Assembly: GCA_903918595.1 (NCBI GenBank)
Contig: CAIXFB010000142.1
Location: 1-7,185, forward strand
Source: an uncultured Actinomycetes bacterium
GTDB taxonomy: Bacteria > Actinomycetota > Actinomycetes > S36-B12
Direction: 5' to 3'
DNA length: 7,185 nucleotides
In this document: positions 1-5,886 of the stretch, in pieces
Layout: each line of letters begins with the position of its first letter
How positions within the stretch are numbered: position 1 is the stretch's first letter
The notes under the pieces: generated by a model
What the model was told of the DNA's origin: nothing
The model's input: the letters and a program-made list of their open reading frames with translations, nothing else
The model's database searches: none
Position numbers and translations under genes: made by a program

Positions 1-1917
1 GCCGCTGGATCAATTCCGACCCAGCCAGGCGTGTACAGATTTCGCGACCCGTTGAACCGGGTCATCTATGTGGGCAAGGCTGGCAATCTCCGGCAACGGT
101 TGTCGTCGTATTTTGCCGACTTCGCCACATTGCATCCTCGAACCCAGCGAATGGTCACGACCGCTTCGTCAGTTGACTGGGTAATTGTCGGTTCCGATAC
201 CGAAGCGCTCGCTCTCGAATACTCCTGGATCAAGGAATTTGATCCACGCTTCAATGTTCGGTTCAGGGATGACAAGTCCTATCCCTATTTGGCTGTCACG
301 ACAGGGGAAAAGTTTCCCCGAGTGGGTGTTGTTCGTGAAGCTAAAAAGCCTGGAACCAGGTATTTCGGTCCGTTCGCTCAGGCCTGGGCGATCAGGGCAA
401 CGCTGGAGCAGGTCACCAAAGTGTTCGGCGTGCGAACGTGCCGAGATGGTGTTTTTCGTAGGGCTCAACAGACAAACCGCGCCTGCCTGCTGGGGTATAT
501 CGATAGGTGCAGTGCCCCATGCGTTGACCGCATTTCCGAGGATGATTATCGAGATGTCGTGAACGATCTTTGTTCGTTTATGGCGGGAGATATTGATTCG
601 TTCATCAAAGATCTGAAGAAGCGCATGGAGACGGCGTCCTCTGCTCAGCAATATGAAGAGGCGGCCCGGCTCCGGGATCGTCTAGGTGCCCTTGAGTCTG
701 TTGCAGAGCGAAATGCCGTAGTCCTCAGCGATGGCATGGACGCTGATCTTGTGGCTATCGCCGATGCTGATCTGGACATGGTCGTAGAAGTGTTTCATGT
801 ACGAGCAGGCCGGATCGTGGGCGAGCGCAGCATCGTCGTCGAGAAATCAGAAGACCTCGAACTTGACGGTTATGTCTTCAGGGTGCTTCAGAAGCTGTAC
901 GCCGAGACGGTGCCAGGCTCTGTTGGTAGACCACCCCGTGAAGTGCTTGTCACAGACGTCCCTGCAGATCTTGATCAGGTCACTGAATGGCTCAGCGAAC
1001 TTCGTGGTTCGAGGGTCGACATCCGAGTGCCACAACGCGGGGAGAAGGCACTTCTCCTCGACAGAGCTCGAATCAATGCCGACGCGGCACTTCATCGCCA
1101 CCATGCTCACCGATCGGCTGATCTATCGACGCGAGGAATTGCACTCGAGGAATTACGAGACTTCTTGGATCTCTCGGATGCACCCTTGCGAATCGAATGC
1201 ATTGACATCAGCACCCTGCAGGGCTCTAACACGGTGGCATCGGTAGTGGTCTTCGAAGATGGCCTGCCCCGCAAGAGCGAATATCGAACCATGGTGATCC
1301 GGACTCCCACACCTGACGATCTTGCCTCAATGCGGGAAGTTGTGATGAGGAGATACTCACCATTGCCAGACCTAGAAAGACAAGAGATTTCCTCACCTGC
1401 GGTGAACGTCGATGCAGAACTGGGTGTGCCGCTGCGATTTTCGTACGACATAGCGCTACTCGTCGTTGACGGTGGTGCACCACAAGTGCAGGCTGCTCAG
1501 CAGGCGTTGCTGGAGATCGGCAGATCCGATCTACCTGTAGTGGGGCTTGCCAAGCGTCTGGAAGAGGTTTGGGTGCCGGGAGAGACAGATCCGGTGATTC
1601 TTCCGCGCGCCAGCGAAGGCCTGTACTTGCTGCAACGAATCCGGGATGAGGCGCATCGGGTTGCGATCAGCTTCCATCGAAAACGACGGACCAAGGCAAG
1701 CAAGGTCAGTGCCCTTGATTCGATACCCGGATTGGGTCCCTCGAAGGCAAAGAGCTTGATCAAGCATTTTGGTAGTGTCGCAAAAATCAGAGATGCAAGC
1801 ATTGAGGAACTCACAACAGCCCCGGGAATCGGTCCCAAGATGGCCCAAGTGGTGAAGAATGCTCTCGTGACCACAGTGCGCCAAGGAAACCCACCGGAGG
1901 AGGCCACTGGTGACTGA
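1..1917 (+). CDS. uvrC: Excinuclease ABC subunit C (UvrC), 5'-truncated by window edge
   Basis: UvrC makes the dual incision 3' and 5' of DNA lesions in nucleotide excision repair after UvrA2-UvrB loads; it acts in the cytoplasm. The reading frame is open from base 1 (638 codons visible). GTG at 31 is not the start, because the conserved lead-in GSIPTQPGVYRF is read across it; probably about ten residues are missing. Numbering from base 1: GIY-YIG nuclease with Y12, Y23-V-G, K26, R33, E73 and N85; four cysteines C147, C162, C170, C174 matching the iron-sulfur ligands reported for E. coli UvrC; UVR (UvrB-binding) motif about 200-233; RNase H-like nuclease with D402, D490 and H552 as the likely catalytic triad; tandem helix-hairpin-helix about 571-625. 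All key residues are intact, so both nicking activities should be present. The last 8 nt overlap rapZ. Identification is certain; only the start is unseen. Confidence 0.98.
   Translation, partial: AAGSIPTQPGVYRFRDPLNRVIYVGKAGNLRQRLSSYFADFATLHPRTQRMVTTASSVDWVIVGSDTEALALEYSWIKEFDPRFNVRFRDDKSYPYLAVTTGEKFPRVGVVREAKKPGTRYFGPFAQAWAIRATLEQVTKVFGVRTCRDGVFRRAQQTNRACLLGYIDRCSAPCVDRISEDDYRDVVNDLCSFMAGDIDSFIKDLKKRMETASSAQQYEEAARLRDRLGALESVAERNAVVLSDGMDADLVAIADADLDMVVEVFHVRAGRIVGERSIVVEKSEDLELDGYVFRVLQKLYAETVPGSVGRPPREVLVTDVPADLDQVTEWLSELRGSRVDIRVPQRGEKALLLDRARINADAALHRHHAHRSADLSTRGIALEELRDFLDLSDAPLRIECIDISTLQGSNTVASVVVFEDGLPRKSEYRTMVIRTPTPDDLASMREVVMRRYSPLPDLERQEISSPAVNVDAELGVPLRFSYDIALLVVDGGAPQVQAAQQALLEIGRSDLPVVGLAKRLEEVWVPGETDPVILPRASEGLYLLQRIRDEAHRVAISFHRKRRTKASKVSALDSIPGLGPSKAKSLIKHFGSVAKIRDASIEELTTAPGIGPKMAQVVKNALVTTVRQGNPPEEATGD
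1896..1903 (+). promoter_or_regulatory. Strong ribosome binding site for rapZ inside the uvrC 3' end
   Basis: GGAGGAGG lies 6 nt before the GTG at 1910 and within the last codons of uvrC. It is the strongest Shine-Dalgarno in the window and fixes the rapZ start. Its position inside uvrC suggests that ribosomes finishing uvrC and ribosomes binding afresh can both start rapZ. Confidence 0.85.
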
Positions 1918-2800
1918 GGCCTCATCAACCGAATCAGGCACGCATGCGCTCGATCTAGTGCTTCTCACGGGAATGTCGGGAGCCGGAAGATCCACCGCTG
2001 CCCGTGCGCTCGAGGATTTGGGGTGGTTTGTCATTGACAACATGCCACCTTCATTGTTGCGGGGGGCAATCGATTTAGCCCATCGAAGTACCGATGTGTA
2101 CAAGGTTGCGGTTGTCCTTGATGCGCGAGGAGGTTCGTTCTTCACAACAGTGAGCAAGTCGATCGAGGCTCTCACCGCCGCAGGGGAACTGCTCAGAATT
2201 GTGTATCTAGAAGCCTCAGATGATTCCTTGGTGCGGCGGTTCGAGAGTTCAAGGCGACCGCACCCTTTGCAGCGTGGTGAGCGCATTGTCGATGGGCTTG
2301 CTCGTGAACGTGAAATTCTTGGACCCATTCGCAATGAGGCAGATGTGGTCATCGATACAACGAACCTGAACGTGCACGAACTCCGTCGCAAAATCGAGAC
2401 ACTGTTTGAATCTCCAGTGACGGAATCCCTTCGGGTGGTCGTGATGTCTTTTGGCTTCAAGTATGGGCTTCCGATTGATGCGGATATGGTCGCTGACGTT
2501 CGTTTTCTCCCGAATCCGTACTGGGATGAAGCACTACGTCCGCTCAATGGTCAAGATGATCCGGTTTCTCGGGATGTGTTGGAAAGACCAGGGGCGTCGG
2601 ATTTTCTCGACCACTATGAAGCCCTCGTAGAGGTAGTTCGCGAGGGATACCTGCGTGAAGGAAAGCGCTTTGTCACGATTGCCATCGGATGCACGGGTGG
2701 CAAGCATCGGAGTGTGGCAATGGTCGAGGCCCTGTGCGCCCGACTTCGCGCAAATTCTGTTGATGCAGTCGCTCTTCATCGTGATCTGGGACGCGAGTGA
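1910..2800 (+). CDS. rapZ: RapZ/YvcJ family nucleotide-binding protein
   Basis: RapZ (YvcJ in Bacillus) is a two-domain cytoplasmic protein. In E. coli it senses glucosamine-6-phosphate and steers decay of the GlmZ small RNA; in Gram-positives that RNA circuit is absent and the role is less clear. The protein has 296 residues, close to the usual 280-300. The N-terminal P-loop domain has Walker A GMSGAGRS at 21-28 (Arg in place of the usual Lys), then GWFVIDNMPP at 38-47, YLEASDDSLVRRFESSRRPHPL at 99-120 and DTTNLNVHELR at 149-159. The C-terminal domain has SFGFKYGLP at 180-188, DVRFLPNPYWD at 196-206, GCTGGKHRSV at 260-269 (phosphosugar-binding region in E. coli RapZ) and a terminal HRDL. The GTG start is set by the GGAGGAGG site and the 8-nt overlap with uvrC. 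It ends in a 4-nt overlap with yvcK, as expected of the rapZ-yvcK-whiA unit. No sRNA partner is visible here. Confidence 0.97.
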   Translation: MTEASSTESGTHALDLVLLTGMSGAGRSTAARALEDLGWFVIDNMPPSLLRGAIDLAHRSTDVYKVAVVLDARGGSFFTTVSKSIEALTAAGELLRIVYLEASDDSLVRRFESSRRPHPLQRGERIVDGLAREREILGPIRNEADVVIDTTNLNVHELRRKIETLFESPVTESLRVVVMSFGFKYGLPIDADMVADVRFLPNPYWDEALRPLNGQDDPVSRDVLERPGASDFLDHYEALVEVVREGYLREGKRFVTIAIGCTGGKHRSVAMVEALCARLRANSVDAVALHRDLGRE

Positions 2801-3765
2801 GACGACACATGCCGATAGCCGGACTGTCGTCAGATCCAGCGATCGTTGCTCTCGGTGGCGGTCACGGACTTTCTGCGAGTTTGCGAGCGCTCCGCCGCGT
2901 CACCAATCGACTCACGGCCATAGTGGGTGTAGCTGACGACGGTGGTTCGAGCGGGCGACTCCGGTCAGAGTTCAAGGTGTTGCCTCCGGGCGACTTACGC
3001 ATGGCCCTTGCGGCATTGTGTGGAGACGATTCCTGGGGCCGAACCTGGGAAAAGGTGGTGCAGCATCGATTTCCAGAAGGTGGCGATCTAGGTGGTCATG
3101 CGCTGGGCAACCTGTTGATCACTGCTCTGTGGCAAAGCACCCATGATGCGGTTGAAGGGCTTGATTGGGTTGGAGCGCTCTTGGAAGCTCAAGGTCGGGT
3201 GTTACCGCTCAGCGAAACCCCACTCGACATTGTTGCGCGTATCCATGGACATAACCCGAAGTTTCCCGATGAAGTCGTGCAAGTGCGTGGCCAAGTGGAA
3301 GTCGCGACAACTCAGGGTCGAGTTCTCGACGTGTGGGTCGAACCGACTGACGCCCCTGCTTGCGCTGAGGCAATTGTGGCCATCGGAAATGCAGATGCGG
3401 TTGTGCTCGGACCAGGTTCTTGGTTCACCTCGGTCATGCCGCACCTGCTGATTCCTGCCCAACGCCAAGCCTTGATAGAAACACCGGCCCAGCGGATTCT
3501 CGTGGTGAATCTCTTGCCACAGGTGGGGGAAACCACCGGATTTCAGCCTGAGGAATATGTTCGGGTGCTGCGCGATTCCACGCCTGATTTGCGGATTGAT
3601 GTGGTGCTGGCTGACCCCGCACACGTTCCCGATATTGCTGCCCTCATAGCTGAATGTGAACACATAGGAGCGGAGTTAGCGCTCCTTCCGCTTGCCTCAA
3701 CAAAAGACCCCTCGGTGCATGATCCTCGCCGCCTCTCGGTGGCATTCGATACGGTGCTCCGGTGA
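2797..3765 (+). CDS. yvcK: YvcK/CofD-like protein (gluconeogenesis factor family; CuvA in mycobacteria)
   Basis: YvcK proteins share the CofD fold but are not known to make coenzyme F420. Bacillus and Listeria members bind UDP-GlcNAc-type sugars and are needed for growth on gluconeogenic carbon and for normal cell-wall synthesis; the mycobacterial homologue is CuvA. The 322-residue product is of usual length and lacks a signal peptide or membrane segment. Motifs in order: GGGHGLSASL at 20-29 (Rossmann-like loop), VADDGGSSGRLR at 45-56, LPPGDLR at 62-68, GGHALGNLLI about 99-108 and LGPGSWFTS at 204-212. The chosen GTG at 2797 overlaps the rapZ stop in a GTGA arrangement with a weak GGGA at 2788-2791. 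ATG at 2809 is a fair alternative giving 318 residues; both precede all motifs. It probably works with rapZ and whiA in cell-envelope and carbon-status control. The family is certain; the exact biochemical activity is not known. Confidence 0.95.
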   Translation: MRRHMPIAGLSSDPAIVALGGGHGLSASLRALRRVTNRLTAIVGVADDGGSSGRLRSEFKVLPPGDLRMALAALCGDDSWGRTWEKVVQHRFPEGGDLGGHALGNLLITALWQSTHDAVEGLDWVGALLEAQGRVLPLSETPLDIVARIHGHNPKFPDEVVQVRGQVEVATTQGRVLDVWVEPTDAPACAEAIVAIGNADAVVLGPGSWFTSVMPHLLIPAQRQALIETPAQRILVVNLLPQVGETTGFQPEEYVRVLRDSTPDLRIDVVLADPAHVPDIAALIAECEHIGAELALLPLASTKDPSVHDPRRLSVAFDTVLR

Positions 3766-3774
3766 ACAGAGTCT

Positions 3775-3778
3775 GGAG
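3775..3778 (+). promoter_or_regulatory. Ribosome binding site fixing the whiA start
   Basis: GGAG sits 6 nt before GTG at 3785 in the 19-nt yvcK-whiA gap. The frame is open upstream to an ATG at 3692 inside yvcK, but that longer form has no family match in its extra residues. This site and the MAMTAAVKDEL start both support 3785. Confidence 0.75.
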
Positions 3779-3784
3779 CACGCA

Positions 3785-4765
3785 GTGGCAATGACAGCAG
3801 CAGTCAAGGATGAGCTCAGCCGGGTCGAGGTGACCCAGGTTTCCTGTCGGAAAGCTGAGGTCTCGACGATCCTGCGTTTTGCGAGCGGATTGCACATTAT
3901 CGCTGGAAAGATCGTGATCGAGGCAGATCTGGATGCCGGCGCTACGGCACGGCGTTTGCGCAAGGATATTTTCGATATCTATGGGCACGACAGTGACATC
4001 GCCATGGTCCAAGGCAGTGGGATTCGCAAGGGCACTCGATACCTTGTTCGGGTTGTCGATGGCGGCGAAGCCTTGGCCAGACAAACCGGAATTGTCGATG
4101 GCAGCGGCCGTCCTGTTCGTGGATTGCCCCCGGCAATTGTTTCCGGCTCGGTCGCCGACTGTGAATCTGCATGGCGTGGAGCTTTTTTGGCCCACGGTTC
4201 TCTCACCGAACCAGGTCGATCATCAGCCCTCGAAGTCACCTGTCCAGGCCCAGAGGCCGCCCTCGCGCTCGTTGGTGCGGCTCGTCGATTAGGCATCTCG
4301 GCGAAAGCTCGTGAGGTGCGAGGAGTGGATCGTGTCGTCATCCGCGACGGTGATGCGATTGGCGCGATGCTGACCCGGCTCGGCGCCCATGAGTCGGTGT
4401 TGGCGTGGGAGGAGAGGCGTATGCGACGAGAGGTTCGCGCCACGGCAAACCGACTGGCCAACTTTGATGATGCGAATTTACGTCGTTCCGCTCGGGCAGC
4501 GGTTGCCGCTAGTACTCGAGTTGTCAGGGCCCTTGAGATCCTTGGGGATGAAGTGCCAGACCACCTCGTTGAAGCCGGTCGGTTGCGCGTTGAACACCAG
4601 CAAGCCAGCCTTGAAGAGCTTGGTGCGCTAGCAAACCCCCCAATGACCAAGGATGCGATTGCAGGCCGGATCCGGCGGTTGTTGGCACTTGCAGATAAGA
4701 AGGCTAGCGATCTGGGCATTCCGGACACAGAGGCTGCATTGGGGCCCGAGCACGACCTCACCTGA
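3785..4765 (+). CDS. whiA: WhiA, sporulation/cell-division transcriptional regulator
   Basis: WhiA is a DNA-binding protein with a degenerate LAGLIDADG homing-endonuclease fold joined to a helix-turn-helix. In Streptomyces it acts with WhiB to switch on division and sporulation genes; in non-sporulating Gram-positives (YvcL of Bacillus) it affects cell division and chromosome segregation. From GTG 3785 the product has 326 residues, the usual size. The N-terminus is MAMTAAVKDELSRVEV, followed by RFASGLHI at 31-38. The endonuclease-like core includes WRGAFLAHGSLTEPG at 130-144. The C-terminal HTH region ASLEELGALANPPMTKDAI lies at 274-292 and is followed by GRIRRLLALAD at 294-304. The HTH contains the strongly conserved NPPMTKDA segment. 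The homing fold is thought to have lost nuclease activity. It lies 19 nt after yvcK, so is probably cotranscribed; an internal promoter in yvcK cannot be excluded. Presence of WhiA does not by itself imply sporulation. Confidence 0.97.
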   Translation: MAMTAAVKDELSRVEVTQVSCRKAEVSTILRFASGLHIIAGKIVIEADLDAGATARRLRKDIFDIYGHDSDIAMVQGSGIRKGTRYLVRVVDGGEALARQTGIVDGSGRPVRGLPPAIVSGSVADCESAWRGAFLAHGSLTEPGRSSALEVTCPGPEAALALVGAARRLGISAKAREVRGVDRVVIRDGDAIGAMLTRLGAHESVLAWEERRMRREVRATANRLANFDDANLRRSARAAVAASTRVVRALEILGDEVPDHLVEAGRLRVEHQQASLEELGALANPPMTKDAIAGRIRRLLALADKKASDLGIPDTEAALGPEHDLT

Positions 4766-4798
4766 GAACCTGTGCGCTCGATCGAAGGCGTATCTGAC

Positions 4799-4804
4799 TA
4801 TGAT
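4799..4804 (+). promoter_or_regulatory. Candidate -10 element for the gap-pgk-tpiA promoter
   Basis: TATGAT matches five of six bases of the housekeeping sigma -10 consensus and lies about 60 nt before the gap start, in the only spacer of the window long enough for a promoter. It would give a leader of about 50 nt. The -35 region is poor: the best is TCGATC at 4778-4783, three matches with a 15-nt spacer. A weak -35 is common in actinobacterial promoters. This is an inference from position and one hexamer. Confidence 0.3.
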
Positions 4805-4820
4805 TGACCTCACATGTAAG

Positions 4821-4842
4821 CGTTGTCGTCGGCTCGTTGTCG
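4821..4842 (+). repeat. Short direct repeat CGTTGTCG x2 in the gap leader
   Basis: CGTTGTCG occurs at 4821-4828 and 4835-4842, a 14-nt period, between the candidate promoter and the gap ribosome binding site. The repeat is exact over 8 nt. It could be a regulator site or chance; I recognise no known operator. Confidence 0.4.
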
Positions 4843-4851
4843 ACCCAGTCT

Positions 4852-4857
4852 GAGGAG
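4852..4857 (+). promoter_or_regulatory. Ribosome binding site fixing the gap start
   Basis: GAGGAG lies 6 nt before GTG at 4864. The frame is open upstream to TTG at 4804, but those 20 extra codons do not resemble GAPDH, and MATKVGINGFGRIGR is the normal N-terminus. Confidence 0.85.
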
Positions 4858-4863
4858 AATCTC

Positions 4864-5868
4864 GTGGCCACCAAGGTCGGCATTAATGGTTTCGGACGAA
4901 TCGGTCGCAATTTCTTTCGCGCCCTCCTTGTGAGTGGCGCAGACGTTGAAATTGTCGGAATCAACGACCTCACTGACACCAAGACCCTGGCTCATTTGCT
5001 GAAATATGACTCAATCCTCGGTCGAATCGGGATTCCAGTTGAGGCCGCCGAAGGTGCCATTATCGTCAACGGAAGGTCTATTCCAGTCTTTGCTGAGCGT
5101 GATCCCGCGAATCTGCCTTGGGCAAAGGTCGGGGCTGAGATCGTCGTGGAGTCAACGGGCTTCTTCACAGACGCTCAGGATGCGGGCAAGCACATTGCAG
5201 CAGGTGCAAAGAAGGTCATCATTTCCGCTCCGGCAAAGGGTGAGGACATCACGATCGTGATGGGCGTGAATGACAAGGATTACAACCCCGCCACTGACAA
5301 CATCATTTCGAACGCTTCCTGCACCACCAATTGCTTGGCTCCGATGGCTAAGGCGATTGATGATGCCTTTGGCATTGAGCGTGGATTGATGACGACCATC
5401 CATGCGTACACCAACGATCAAAGCATTCTCGATTTTCCACATAGCGACCTGCGGCGAGCGCGTGCCGCTGCGTTGAACATGATTCCCACAAGCACTGGCG
5501 CCGCCAAGGCAATCGGTCTTGTGCTGCCACACCTCAAGGGAAAGCTCGATGGGTACGCAATGCGCGTTCCTGTGCCAACGGGCTCCGCTACAGACCTCGT
5601 GGTCGAATTACGAACTGCCGCCACGAAAGAAGAGATCAACGCGGTAGTGAAGGCAGCAGCAGACGGTCCGATGAAGGGAATTCTGGTGTACACAGAAGAT
5701 CCCATCGTCTCCACTGACATCGTGACCGATCCGGCATCGTGCATTTTCGACTCCTCGCTCACCAATGTGAATGGGAATATGGTCAAGGTGCTCGGCTGGT
5801 ACGACAACGAATGGGGTTACAGCAACCGACTGGTTGATCTGGTGAATCTCGTTGGCGCAAAGCTCTAG
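4864..5868 (+). CDS. gap: Glyceraldehyde-3-phosphate dehydrogenase, type I, phosphorylating
   Basis: GAPDH converts glyceraldehyde-3-phosphate, NAD+ and phosphate to 1,3-bisphosphoglycerate in glycolysis, and the reverse in gluconeogenesis; it is a cytoplasmic tetramer. From GTG 4864 the product has 334 residues, the standard length. The Rossmann dinucleotide motif GINGFGRIGR is at 6-15, and N34-D35 ends the second strand, where an acidic residue favours NAD over NADP. The catalytic segment SNASCTTNCLAP at 149-160 carries nucleophile C153, and the general base is H180 in TIHAYTN. TSTGAAKAIG at 209-218 and R234 belong to the phosphate sites; WYDNEWGYS is at 312-320. P192 corresponds to the proline that marks NAD-type enzymes, and the preceding residue is Phe (F191) where Bacillus-type enzymes have Leu. 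It heads the gap-pgk-tpiA unit, 98 nt after whiA and 18 nt before pgk. The next enzyme, Pgk, uses its product. Confidence 0.98.
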   Translation: MATKVGINGFGRIGRNFFRALLVSGADVEIVGINDLTDTKTLAHLLKYDSILGRIGIPVEAAEGAIIVNGRSIPVFAERDPANLPWAKVGAEIVVESTGFFTDAQDAGKHIAAGAKKVIISAPAKGEDITIVMGVNDKDYNPATDNIISNASCTTNCLAPMAKAIDDAFGIERGLMTTIHAYTNDQSILDFPHSDLRRARAAALNMIPTSTGAAKAIGLVLPHLKGKLDGYAMRVPVPTGSATDLVVELRTAATKEEINAVVKAAADGPMKGILVYTEDPIVSTDIVTDPASCIFDSSLTNVNGNMVKVLGWYDNEWGYSNRLVDLVNLVGAKL

Positions 5869-5886
5869 ATCGTTCGGTACAACCAC

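Noticed and set aside
31..33. GTG at 31 as the true uvrC start
   Set aside because: It is the Val of the conserved PGVY (GIY-YIG) motif and the frame continues upstream to base 1 with typical UvrC residues.
1531..2547. Long minus-strand open frame (338 codons) across the uvrC end and rapZ
   Set aside because: It spans two well-identified plus-strand genes, has low-complexity Ser/Arg-rich content and shows no recognisable motif; it is a shadow of codon bias.
2804..2808. GACAC pentamers (2804, 4724, 4975) as WhiA binding sites
   Set aside because: A 5-mer is expected by chance more than ten times on both strands of this window, and these three do not cluster at a promoter.
3692..3784. Longer whiA start at ATG 3692, overlapping yvcK by 74 nt
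   Set aside because: The extra 31 residues do not resemble WhiA; the GTG at 3785 has a GGAG site 6 nt upstream and gives the normal N-terminus.
4183..4188. T6 run in whiA, with G6 at 2061-2066 in rapZ and C6 at 4636-4641 in whiA, as slippage or frameshift sites
   Set aside because: All three are in frame within conserved protein segments and the proteins are full length, so there is no sign of recoding.
3979..4761. Minus-strand open frame (260 codons) opposite whiA
   Set aside because: It is Arg/Ser/Ala-rich and fully inside whiA, whose plus-strand protein is a clear family member.
4748..4779. Possible terminator hairpin at the whiA end (GAG-CAC pairing with GTG-CTC, with a bulge)
   Set aside because: The stem is short and interrupted, and no T-run follows.
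4804..4863. Longer gap start at TTG 4804, or a small leader peptide
   Set aside because: The extra codons do not fit GAPDH and no Shine-Dalgarno precedes 4804; GTG 4864 has GAGGAG at the right distance.
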